Assembly (NCBI GenBank): GCA_002917775.1
Contig: KZ627155.1
Span: 1,105,897 to 1,169,896, forward strand
Length of the DNA: 64,000 nt
Source of the DNA: Glaciozyma antarctica PI12
Lineage: Eukaryota; Basidiomycota; Microbotryomycetes; Kriegeriales; Camptobasidiaceae
Reading direction: 5' to 3'
Each line of letters opens with the position of its first letter. The first letter of the stretch is position 1. Shown here piece after piece: positions 11,508 through 22,762 of this stretch. The position numbers and the translations under genes are program-made. A model generated the notes under the pieces. It searched no databases, had not been told where the DNA came from, and saw only the letters and a list, made by a program, of their open reading frames with translations.

Positions 11508-12287
11508 TACCACCAAATCACCCCTCCTATCTCCCCCCTCATCCACACCGCCCCCGCAACGCCCAACAACCCTGCGACCGCCCACCCCAGATCCATCCTC
11601 ACAATCGTCCACACCCACAGCACTCCCAACCCCGGTGCCTGCCGCATCACCTTTAGATAGCTCTCCGTCGTCGTTATATGGATCAGGGAGATTCCAGCGA
11701 GGAGAGAGGCGGTGAGGAGGAGGAGTTGGAGGAATAGGGGCCGGAGGAGAGGGCGAGGGCGGGAGGTGAGGAAAGTGAGGAGGTAGATTGCTGTGCGTTT
11801 GGGTTAGCGCGCGTTTGAACGGATGGACAGAGGGCGTACTGGGGATCGCGTTGAGGAGGCGGTGGAACTCGTCCGAGGGGAGGAGGTCCATACCGAACTG
11901 AGCGTGGACAGCGTAGTCCCTTCAGTCTCGCAAGGTCAGCTCCCACCTCCTTCTCGGGCGATACAGAAGCAGGAGTACTCACATTCCGGAGAACAAGAAC
12001 GCGAACGGGATAGTCCACAGCGCGTCGTTCAGCAGCTCCTCCCATAGCGCGACCTCCTCCTCCTCCTGTTCGGCCTCCTGCTTCGCCGCCAGCGCCGTGA
12101 GGTGCTCTGGATCCAGAAAGAGCAATGTGGACTTGGCGCCTTGTGGGAGGGAGGAAGGCTTGAGGCCGCCGTGGGACGCGAGGAGGTGGAGGCGGTCGGC
12201 GTCGGAGAGAGTTAGAGGAGGCGAGGGCGGTGGAGATGGTGAAGGTGACCAGGTGCCGCTCGTTGGGTTCGTACGCCGTCTCGACAT
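11508..12287 (-). CDS. Small fungal multi-pass membrane protein (possibly DUF7719-type)
   Basis: About 230 residues starting at the ATG at 12287 (MSRRRTNPTSGTWSPSPSPP). A Ser/Pro-rich N-terminus leads into LTLSDADRLHLLASHGGLK, an acidic Glu-rich run, and then a helix pattern WTIPFAFLFSGMDYAVHAQF. After an intron comes a long hydrophobic segment (LFLQLLLLTASLLAGISLIH), TTTESYLKVMRQAPGLGVLW, and a final Gly/Ala/Val-rich membrane helix ending in GVIWW before TAG at 11508. Three introns. The WTIPFAF...DYAVHAQFG pattern recalls a family of small fungal membrane proteins of unknown function; this family assignment is uncertain. Confidence 0.75.
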
Positions 12288-12499
12288 GTTTGCGGGGGAG
12301 CTGGGGGGAGGGAAGGAGACCAAGCAAGCGGGCGCCCCTCTTCTTCCTTCCTTCTCCCGCGTCAGCGTCCTACAACTGCTCCTGTCATTTGGAACCAAGT
12401 TTACCGCTGTGAAAGGACCACGACGCCTTCCTACTGGCACCTCGACGCCGCGCCCCCATCCGACCGAGTTCAGAGACGTCCCTTGTCCCGACTGTGTCA

Positions 12500-14103
12500 A
12501 CGCACTGCTCGTCCACTTTCCCCTCTCCAGGAAGTATGGCGGCGATGTGCACCATCCCAGTATCACTACTGAAGACTAGCTGATTCTCAACGAGGCGGAC
12601 TACGTTGTACGTTGCACGGACCGGTTGGTTGAGGCTTGCGAAGACTGACCCCGCACTTCTATCGCAGGTTCGGAGGTCTTGTGATGCTTGTCAAGCGTGT
12701 ACCGAGCGTGGTGAGTGTTTTCCGCTGTGCGCACTTACAGTCAAGCTCACGGGCGCCTCCCAGACGGCACTCGCCGCTGCTCCGGCTGTCCCGCGCGATA
12801 CTGCTCGACCAAGTGTACCCCGCGTCCTCCATTCTTCCTTATCATATACTGATGAGAGATCTTCAGGCCAGAACTGGGACTGGAAGCATCATCGGCCTTT
12901 GTGCAAGCCTCAAGCGTGGTTCGAGGCACGCTATGAGGAGCTTGTCAAGGGCTTCAACGCACGCTGTCCAACGACCGATGCCGAACGCTGTCATGTGCGT
13001 TCAACAACTGTTACCATCGCAGGAATACAACTGAGCTTTGAAACCTCGCAGATCATTCAGGTGCGGCACTTGGCCTGCTCCCCGCTCCACCTCTTCTCAC
13101 GGAATGCGAACAGGACAACCTACCCATGGGACCGATACCGCATCGCGACCCACAGGAATGCCTGCAGTGCAGAATTGACTGTGAGAACGCCACATCTCTG
13201 AGCGATTACATTGGCTGACCCTCCGGCGATTAGGCAGCAGGCTCGAATCATCTCCACTGCAATGCCGCTGGTGCGAAGAAACGTCAATCCGATACTGCTC
13301 GAAAGAATGTGAGATTTGCACGTATTCGCTGTGCCGACGATCTCGCTCACTGCTCGATGAACAGGCCTGGCCTAACTTTGAACAAGGCTTCGCACCGCAT
13401 GTCCCGCACCAAAATCTCTCGCTGCAAGTCTTCGCTCCTCCTCGTAACCCCTTCTTACCTCTCTTCCTGACTTCACAGACCGTGACCGCAACGAGGAAGT
13501 CGTACTCTCGCGCCTCGACCACGCCGCCCACATGAACTCCTGCTCCACCTTCGTCGACCACCTCCGCGTCGAAATCACCGCCGCCTCCCTCAACCTACAC
13601 GAACCGAACCCTCTCAACACCTCACACGTCCTCAAACCCAACCCATCTCAATAAGAGCCCTCACTCGCCTTCACCGTCATCTCGACCGACCTCGTCCCCC
13701 TCCAAAATGGATCAGTGGCTCTCCGTGCACACGAGCAGGAAGGACGGGTTGCTGCCATCTAAATACCGGTCGCTGGTCCAGGATCGTTCTGCACCAGAGT
13801 TTGAGACGGGCACGTTTGTGATTCAGAGCCTTGGGAAGGAAGGGAACACTGGGGCCTCCGTTGTGCCTTGTTCGGTGAGAAGGTTCGGGGAATTGTTTCC
13901 CGAGTTCAAGATCATGTGGGATCGGGACTGGAAGGAGTGGTTCATGGAGAGGTCCAAGCTGTCGGCGGTCGAGATGGTTCCTGGGACGACGATGAGCTTC
14001 AGGGAGCAGGCGAGGAAGATGACGGTGAGTCTTCTCCCATTTCGGGGGCTGACGTTGTGTGCTTGAGCAGCGGGCGCAGTGGAGGGCAGCGAATGGTGCT
14101 TGA
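12500..14103 (+). pseudogene. Decayed MYND-type zinc-finger gene
   Basis: This region aligns piecewise with the intact MYND gene at 35466-36879. Matching pieces, in order, are SRKYGGDVHHPSITTED (partner SRKYGGNIEHPSMTAEN), a MYND finger RRCSGCPARYCSTKC with QNWDWKHHRPLC, DNLPMGP, NTSHVL, EWFMERSKLSAVE and a terminal MTRAQWRAANGA joined through an intron. Between them are in-frame stops: TAG at 12577-12579 and TAA at 13652-13654. There are also frame changes near 13318 and 13770, where the intron joins fail. It additionally carries a second finger-like stretch (ECLQCRIDC...LQCRWCEET...YCSKEC) that the intact copy lacks. No ATG upstream gives a frame into the first piece. A real gene with unusual splicing is possible but would have to explain all the stops. 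Confidence 0.65.
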
Positions 14104-14256
14104 TAGCAGCGGGAGAGGAAATCGAGATGCGAGGTCAGCCAGAGGACGAGAGCGAAGCGAGCGAGAGAACGACGTCTTCGCACTGTTCGCATTAAAACCA
14201 CAACTCGCGACTCTCCGCCACTTCTATCTCCAAACGGCATTCCAGACTCCCCAAAT

Positions 14257-17232
14257 CTACATCCACAACCTCCCATTCCCATCCGCTCCCACCGACACCA
14301 CCCACGGCTCCCTCGGGTGCCACTTTGCATCCAAGACTCCCAATCCATCCTTGATCTCATGTCCCTTAAGCACCTTGAGGGGTACGATAAGCGGGTTGGT
14401 GAGGAGGTCGGAGTAGACGGTCGAATGGAAGATGTGGATCGACCCGTCGTCCGAGGTCGAGAGGAAGAGGGGGTAGACGGGGGAGAAGGAGACGGAGCGG
14501 AGCGCGCGAGAGTGGTAGCGTAGAGTCTTGTAGGGGGTCGAGGCGAGGTCGAGATCGTGCCAGACTAGACGCTTGTCGTAGGAACCGACGATGAGGTTGT
14601 CTGACCGAGTCATGTTAGTGAGGCTCGGGCGAGGTAGAGAGGAGGTACGAACCTCCGAGAGGGTGGACGTCGAGCGACGAGATCCACTTTAGTCCGGGGT
14701 TGAGAGTCTTGACGAGCTGCTGCGCGAGGAGATCGTACATTCGGATGTAGCGTTGAGTCTGCACGAGATCGTCAGTCGCCGCTCGCGCGAGTACGGAGAA
14801 GAAACGTACGGCGACGAAGAACTGAGGTCGCGAGGGGTGGAAAGCGACGCGCTGAACGTCTCCCTTCTGCTTCTTGAACGGCGCCTGAGTCTGATGCTTC
14901 GTGAGCTGATGAATAAGGACCGATCGGTTGCCCGCTGCATTCAAGCAACTCATCAGCCACCGCGCACCACATCCCGTACGGCGCAAACTCACCTTCGGAA
15001 GCGACAGTCGAGAAGTAGTCTCCCCTCTTGTGCCACGTCACCTGCTTGAGCGTCCCAGGCACGTCGATCTCGATCAAGCGTCCCTCCTCCCTCTCCGCAT
15101 CTCCCTTCGGCTTCGTCCACTTGACCTCCATCGGCTGCTCGTGCTTCTTTGCGACTCCCGCATCATCCGTCGAGGCGCTCGTGAATCCGGCGAGAGCGAA
15201 CTGCATCGTGCGAGCGGCGAGGGCGTCGGATGGAGAAGAAGATGGAAAGATGAGGTGGACCTTGGAGGCTCTGCGATCAGAGTTAGTACCTGCGAGCCGA
15301 GGGAGAGAGAGGGGGAAACGCACGAAGCGACTGCGAACAAGGCGCGATCCTTGTCGGGGCACCACTCGACGCCGTAGATAGGCCCATCGCCGCATTTCCA
15401 CTTCATCGCACATCGTCCAACACTGCACTCCCACAGGCGGACCTCACCATCCTCGGCACCGGTAACGACCCACATTCCAGTAGGGTCGATTGAGACGCAT
15501 CGAGTCCTGACGCCGTTCGGGTGAGGGTAGGTGACGCTCGAAGTGGTAGGGAAGGGTCGAAGGTCCTTGGGGCTCGGAAGCTTGGGGATGAGCTCCGAGG
15601 GATCCTTGATGTCGAGTCGAGGACGGCGTCGGAGCATACGAGGAGCGAGGTAGAGGTCGAGGCATCGCTCGAAGCGCTCTTGGACGAACTCAGGGTACGC
15701 AGCGACGTTCCTGAGCGCCGCGTGCTTCTTCGGGACGACCTGACCCTTCTTGTCCTCCTTCTCGCGCTCCTCGAACTCGGCCTTCTCCTCGGCCGTCCAG
15801 AGGTACTCCTCGGGAGGGTTGTACGACTCGTTGTGGCTGGGGAGAGCGAGTTTCGGTGCGGGCATGTGCATGGGGTGGGGAGCGGAGGGGGCGTCCGAGG
15901 CGGACCAGAGGGCGTAGAAGGGGGGCTTTTGGAGAGTCGAGGAGGAGGTTCCAGGGCGGCGGGGGACGATGCGACCGGTACGGATGGCGCGGACGATCTT
16001 CATGACCTGGGAGTGCCCGCGTTAGAGAAGCTCAGCGAGAGGAGGGAGGAGACGAACCTTCTTGTGCTCCCACTTGGAAGGGAGGAAGCGACGCTTGGGC
16101 TCGGGCTTTCCAGAGAGAGGCATGGGCATGACGATGGAGGAGAAGTACTCGATGGTAGGGGTGTAGCTGCGATGAACGGCATTAGCGAGAACGGCGCGAC
16201 GAGCAAGGGAAAGGACGAACGGGTCGTAGTTGGCGTCGGGGTTCTCGCTCTTCGCCAGTCGGTGAATGAGGTCGAGCTCCTCCTCGGTAAGAGCGACGTT
16301 CTTCTGGTGAAGCTTGTCCTTGACAGTCGTCCTGCGAAGCGCACCAAGTTAGCTGGGCGTTCTCTGCGAAAGGGCAAAAGCGAAACGCACCATCCTCCGT
16401 CGGCATCCTCGACTCCCTCGAGGAACTTGTCGAGCTCGTCGCCCGTCGCAGGACGCATGACCTTCTTGCCGTCCATGTCGTATCCAATGTGAGGGAGGTC
16501 GTCGTAGAAGTAGGCAGGAACGTTTCCGATCCGGTTCGTCGTCTGCAGCAGCACGTCCCAGTTAGCTCCCTTTCCTCCCAGCCTCGAAAGGATCCGCACC
16601 TCCTCCGTACTGCTGTCACTGCCGTAACCCGCCTCAATCTCCTCCTCCCACTCAGTCTTCTCCACCCCGGTGATGGCGCTAATGACCGTCTTGCTCCTCC
16701 GCATGTAGTCTCCCAAAAGCTCAGGGTCCTCGTAGCTCGTTCCAGGCGTATCGTTCTCGTTCGGCTTGGTCGTGTTGAGGCGAATGAGGTGATCCAAATC
16801 CGACGGCTCATCCTCCTCGTCGTCCGACGATCCCAGCTCTGCGTCCTCAGCCTCAATCTCCGCCAAGAGCGCCGCCTCCTCATCCTCGTCCACCTCTCCT
16901 AGCGACTCGTCATCCGAGTCTTCCGACCCAGAGCCAGACGAGTACTCTTCGTCGTCGCTCGAGCCAAAGTCGACCTCAGGGAAGGGCTCCTCCTGCTCCA
17001 CCTCTGACCCACTATCGCCATGCATCTCGTCCTCCTCCTCTCCATCGCTTCCAAACACTAGCGCCTCCTTGCCTAGCCCGAGCGAGTCTACTTTGGCGGG
17101 GAGATGTTCGTCTTCATCGTCCTGCGCGCGGCGCTTGCGAGGTGCTGCCTTGTTGGTGACTGTGGCTTTTGAGTGAGGCGGTGGTGCTGCCTTGGAAGTG
17201 GATGCGCGTGGTGGGCGAGCTCGAGGTGCCAT
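14257..17232 (-). CDS. ERB1: Ribosome biogenesis protein Erb1/BOP1
   Basis: Erb1 is part of the PeBoW complex (Nop7-Erb1-Ytm1) needed for 27S pre-rRNA processing and 60S subunit assembly in the nucleolus. The start ATG is at 17232 ([14 protein letters not shown]). The N-terminus is basic then strongly acidic (runs of Glu, Asp and Ser). The BOP1 N-terminal domain follows, with [72 protein letters not shown] and [17 protein letters not shown]. The C-terminal WD40 propeller is evident from [30 protein letters not shown], a [10 protein letters not shown] blade, [20 protein letters not shown] and the final [16 protein letters not shown]. About nine short introns. The next gene upstream on the same strand, LYS12, ends 316 bases before the start. 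Confidence 0.96.
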
Positions 17233-17548
17233 CGCAGCTTTCCTCTGCAGGAACAACTGAGCCCAACTTGGCTTGAGGATTCCAAAGTCGCGCCGAGGTT
17301 GGAAAATTCGAACCGACAGCGCGTGGGCTCAAATGAATTTGAGCTGGGAATTCCTCGTTCGCTCCTTTCCGTTGCTGCTTCTGCTTTCTCTTCTGCGTTC
17401 TACACTACCAGTATTGTGGTAGAAGATGGTTGGAGAAGCGAGGAGACCAGTCGCGCGCAGAGGGAAGCAGCAGCAGGAGAAGAAGGAGAAGCAGCAGCGA
17501 ATCTCGAAGCAGCCCACGGTACCCCATTCATAGACGGCCTCAATTGCC
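17233..17548. promoter_or_regulatory. ERB1 promoter / LYS12 3' flank
   Basis: 316 bases between the ERB1 start and the LYS12 stop, both on the minus strand. It contains purine-rich tracts (AGAGGGAAGCAGCAGCAGGAG) but no gene or clear motif that I can name. Confidence 0.4.
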
Positions 17549-18966
<1,418 letters not shown>

Positions 18967-19232
18967 TTTGTTGGAGGAGGAACGAGGGGGGAGCGAGAGA
19001 AGTGGAAGAAGACCAAAAATTGGCTAAAGGCGCCAGATCAACTCCGGCGCCTATCTCCTGCTTCGCCCGCGATACTCAATTTCGTGCGCTGTTCAGCCGT
19101 GCAGGAGCATGATACGGCACTCGAGGAAGCAAGGAAAGGAGCCAACGGAATCGCTCTCGAAATTCCCGCGCGAATCCCCGCCGAACTCATCTCGTCGTCG
19201 AACTCGCGTGTCCATCTCGCGTCCAGCACGAT

Positions 19233-20502
19233 CTACCCCTCTTCTCCCTCGTTCTTCCTGCCCAACGAAGCTCCCGTAGTGCCCCAGAACCAACCTCCCC
19301 CACCGTTCCCCTCTCCCTCGGCTTCCCCTCCGTTCACGGGCGGTCGGACCCCAAGCTCCTCGATACTGGGCGGTGGAGGTGCGGGTTTCGAGGCGGTGGA
19401 GACGTAGGCGATGACGGATACGACGACAACGATAATGGCGCCTGTGGAGAGGAGCATTAGCGGGCTTAAGGAGGGCGTGATGTGATGGCGCCGTGGGCTG
19501 GGAGGATCGTAGAGAGGGGGAGAAGGGAGAAGAGGAGATGCACGCACTCATCACGCGACCTGTAGCGAGTGGAAATATCAGCAGGAGCGCACACCGGGAA
19601 CAGGAGGACGACGTACGGGTACTGATCCACTTGGTCGCCTCAATCTCCGTTCGCACCTCGCCGAGCAAGATCGTAAACTTGCTGTTAAGATCCTGCACTC
19701 CTCGTAAGCTACCGCTCCACGCTTCCACGACTAGGAAGCAGTGAACGCACCATGATATTCATATCGAGCGCCTTGAGTTCCCCGCTCGTCTCCTCCTTGC
19801 GCGAGTTCATCTCGAGCTGCATCCCATCAGCTCCCGCCCTTTCCTCCAACCCGTTTACACACACCTGAATATCGCTCTGCAAGCGCTGCATATCCTCCTT
19901 GAGCTTCTGCGACACGGAATCCGTATCCCGCTGTAACGCCGACGTCAAGCTCCTCAACACGATCCCATCGTTCCTCGACTTGACTGACGACTCGGTCTTG
20001 AGCTCCGACAGCGCCGCCGTAAACAAATAAGCCTCCTGCATCACCCATCAGCTCCCCCTCCCAACAGCCACAACCGCGTACGCACATTCTCCAGATCCGC
20101 CCGACTGAGCAGCTCGTTCGCCGCCCGCTCTTCGTGTAGCAGCAGCAGGCTCCGCGTAGCTTTCATCATCTCCGTCGCCAGTCCACGATGTACGTCCGCA
20201 CTCTCGAGCCTCCGCACGAACGTGTGCGTCGAGAACGGGACGCGCGGGAGGGGCGAAGGGTGCGGAGAAGGTGGGGGGAGCTCAGAGGCGGGGGAGAGGA
20301 CGATAGAGTTGGGTGGGATGGTGCTGTTGGGAGGAGAGGAGGTGGGAGGGAGAGCCGAGGTCGAGGCGTCGGTGCGCACGAAGCGTAGGTTGTCGCGGTG
20401 TGTTGGTGAGGGCTCTTGTGGGGCGCCTTCGGTGGCGAGATGCCGGACTCGTCGAGGGGTGGCGCGGGTGAGCTTCGTGGCCACGTTAGCGGAGAACGAC
20501 AT
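19233..20502 (-). CDS. DUF1640-family mitochondrial coiled-coil membrane protein
   Basis: This family (PF07798, related to MCUR1/CCDC90 and yeast Fmp32) are mitochondrial inner-membrane coiled-coil proteins. The start is at 20502 (MSFSANVATKLTRATPRRVR), basic and Ser/Thr-rich as expected for a mitochondrial presequence. The family core is clear: FSTHTFVRRLESADVHRGLA, then long amphipathic helices (LLSRADLENEAYLFTAALSE, GLEERAGADGMQLEMNSRKE), LDMNIMDLNSKFTILLGEVR and the invariant TEIEATKWISTR. A C-terminal transmembrane helix (SAIIVVVVSVIAYVSTA) follows two splice joins, then a Pro/Gly-rich tail ending NEGEEG. Five introns. It is divergent to the copper-fist gene. Confidence 0.85.
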
Positions 20503-21226
20503 GGCGAGGGGGCGAGGGGAAGGGACAGCCGCGAGTGGAGACGCGGGGCCTTCTCAGCGAGCGATCAGGCGCCGCTGCCTGGTACGACGGCTCAAGCACT
20601 TGCCCAGACTGCTTTCTGGACTATCTGGAGCGTATCCCAGGCACATCCGGGCGAGCTGGGTTCCGCCACTGGGCTCTGGCCTGCAGCAGGGAGGGTCGGG
20701 CGCGACGGCTGGCTGAGACCTTGCACCGCAACCTCTCCCTATTCTGCCTGGCCAGACCTGTGGCCGTGTCTCTACCCTACGGCCTAACCAAGTCTCAGCT
20801 CAATCGCGCCCGAGGAAGACGAGGAACAGCGCCTGCCAAGCTGAGGGAGATTCGCCTCGGGCAAACAGCGACGACGACAATTTCTTCTTGCCTTCGCCTC
20901 CCTCTCTCTTTACCCCTCATCCGACCCCTTGTGAGTCTTCCCAGAGCCTTCCAGTACCGTGGCCCACCGCTGACTTGGAACCGCTCGCATCGCAGCCCTC
21001 CCTCCCCGCGCTCGTCGCTCCAGGCAGCCCAACAAACCCCTGCTAGATGCTCGACTTTCTCGAACACTAGCTTCGTTCCGCGTCGGGTCTTGACCTGTTC
21101 GTGTTCCACTCCTCCATCTAGAGGAGACCAGTCCTCCTCTACCGCCCTCCGTCGCCTTCCCATTGCCCCTCCTCCCCATTGCGCCATCTCCGACCCCCCG
21201 AGTTCGACCGCCGCCTACAGCACGCC
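20503..21226. other. Divergent intergenic region upstream of the copper-fist gene
   Basis: 724 bases between two divergent genes. The part next to the plus-strand gene (20880-21226) is pyrimidine-rich leader-like sequence. Open frames here look like chance. I see no clear copper-response or other named element by eye. Confidence 0.5.
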
Positions 21227-22381
21227 ATGCCGTTCGTTGAAGGAATCAAGTTTGCCTGCGTGGCCTGCATCAAAGTGCGTTCTCTCCGGTGCTGGAGACG
21301 ATTACGGGGGAGCTGACTCGGAGGTGAACAGGGCCATCGCTCGGCCAATTGCCCGCACGCCGACCGTCCTCTTCTGGAGATCAAGAAGAAGGGACGTCCT
21401 GCCACGCAATGCGAGCGTTGCCACGCTCTGAGGAAGACCAAGTCTCTCCACGTAAAATGCGTCTGCGCCGACAAGGTGGAAGGTGAGCTCCTCTCTCACT
21501 TCGTTCGCAAACCTCAGCTAAACCTCAAACCGCAGATCGACCGCCTCCGATTGAGCTCCCCAACGGCTTTCCAGCTGGCTTCCCAGCTGGCTCCTTCGCC
21601 AGCGGACTCCCCGCCCGTCGCCCGCTCCAAGAGCCTCAGCAAGCGCCCCGCCAAGCCGCACGACCTTGAACACGGTCACCATGCGCACCACGTCGCGGCG
21701 TCGTTCAGCCCCTACCCAGGCGTCGCTTCTCACGCGGTGGCGAGGTCCGGCTCGATCTCGTCCCGCTCCTCGCTCTCGACTCCGTCCGAGCCCTCGCCAG
21801 CACTTTCGCTCCCCGCCCTCCTTCTCCCTCTCCCTCTCCCCGCCCTCCCTCTCCCTCTCCCTCTCCCCGCCCTCCCCTCCTTCAGCGCATCCGTCCTACA
21901 GTCCGACACCCCTCTGTCTTTCTCCCCGACCTCAGCCCTCGACCTCCCCTTCGACGACTCCCTCGCTCCCCTCGACACCTCTCTCGACCTCCTCGACACC
22001 AGCGCCCTCGACGGACCCTGGGACCTCACCTCCTTCTTCCCCGCCCCACCCTCCTCCACCTCCTCATACGGCCCCTTCACCCCTCTCGAATCCGACCCGT
22101 TCCCTCCTCTCGACCTCGAGTCCTTCCTCGCTCTCGCCGAATCGAGCGGAGCGTGGAGTGCTTCCTCCCTCGAGACGGGGTGGACGACACCGGAGCTGGA
22201 TACGGGCGGGTGGACTTCGGAGGAAGGCGCGAACGGGTGGGAGGTCGAGGGAGGTGGGATCGATAGGTGGCGCAGCGAGTTGAGTGGGCAGGATTGGGCG
22301 AGGGAGGCGAGCGAGTTGGAGGGGTTTGGGATCGAGAGAGCGGATGAGGGATTGGGGTGCGAGGGGTATGCGGTCGTTTGA
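21227..22381 (+). CDS. Copper-fist transcription factor (Ace1/Mac1/Cuf1 type)
   Basis: Copper-fist proteins bind copper through a Cys-rich N-terminal DNA-binding domain and regulate copper or iron uptake and detoxification genes. Exon 1 encodes MPFVEGIKFACVACIK and exon 2 GHRSANCPHADRPLLEIKKK, then GRPATQCERCHALRKTKSLH and VKCVCADKVE. This matches the fist signature (C-x2-C-x8-C-x-H zinc site, GRP minor-groove motif, CxC). The remaining frame (about 280 residues) is Ser/Pro/Leu-rich, with a Leu-Pro repeat near 21806-21875 and an acidic aromatic C-terminal half resembling an activation domain, ending EGYAVV. A good-looking 53-nt intron at 21483-21535 would shift the frame and stop translation near 21668; reading through it keeps the long frame. 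The downstream model is therefore less sure than the domain call. Confidence 0.85.
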
Positions 22382-22762
22382 GCGGACTGGGTCGTGCGCG
22401 CTTGAGGCGGTATCGATTTGGATATACGCGTAGCTTTGTTTGCACTGGCATTCGTGGCACGATGTTTTGAGGTCTCTGCGTGCTCGCTAGTTGCTCTCGA
22501 ACTCGCTTTGGGAATCAACATAGTGGAAGGAAAGAACGTCCGCGACGAACGCTTGGAAGCAATTGAGACGACGCTGGTGGAGACTTGCCGCTCTCTTGAA
22601 GTGCTTTTGGACGTAGTCCGACCGCGCTGGAAGGCTGAAAGGTAGGAGGAAAAAGAGAAGCTAGGTCTCTTTGTGTTCGGGGCGACTCCGCCGATCCAGG
22701 CCTTCCAGGTCGCGTCGCAATCCTTTCTCTCACTCGCCGCACTCGCCGCACCGCTCTCCGAC
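22382..22762. other. Intergenic, upstream of the cysteine-rich ubiquitin-fusion gene
   Basis: 381 bases between a stop codon and the next start on the same strand. It should hold the copper-fist terminator and the promoter of the next gene. No gene or repeat seen. Confidence 0.5.

Noticed and set aside
13707-14066. A separate small gene starting MDQWLSVHTSRKDG
   Set aside because: Its second half (EWFMERSKLSAVE) matches the tail of the MYND paralog, so it is a piece of the decayed MYND gene.
21806-21875. CT-rich direct repeats as a CRISPR-like or minisatellite array
   Set aside because: They are in-frame Leu-Pro codons within the copper-fist gene; this is a eukaryotic nuclear sequence and there are no spacers.
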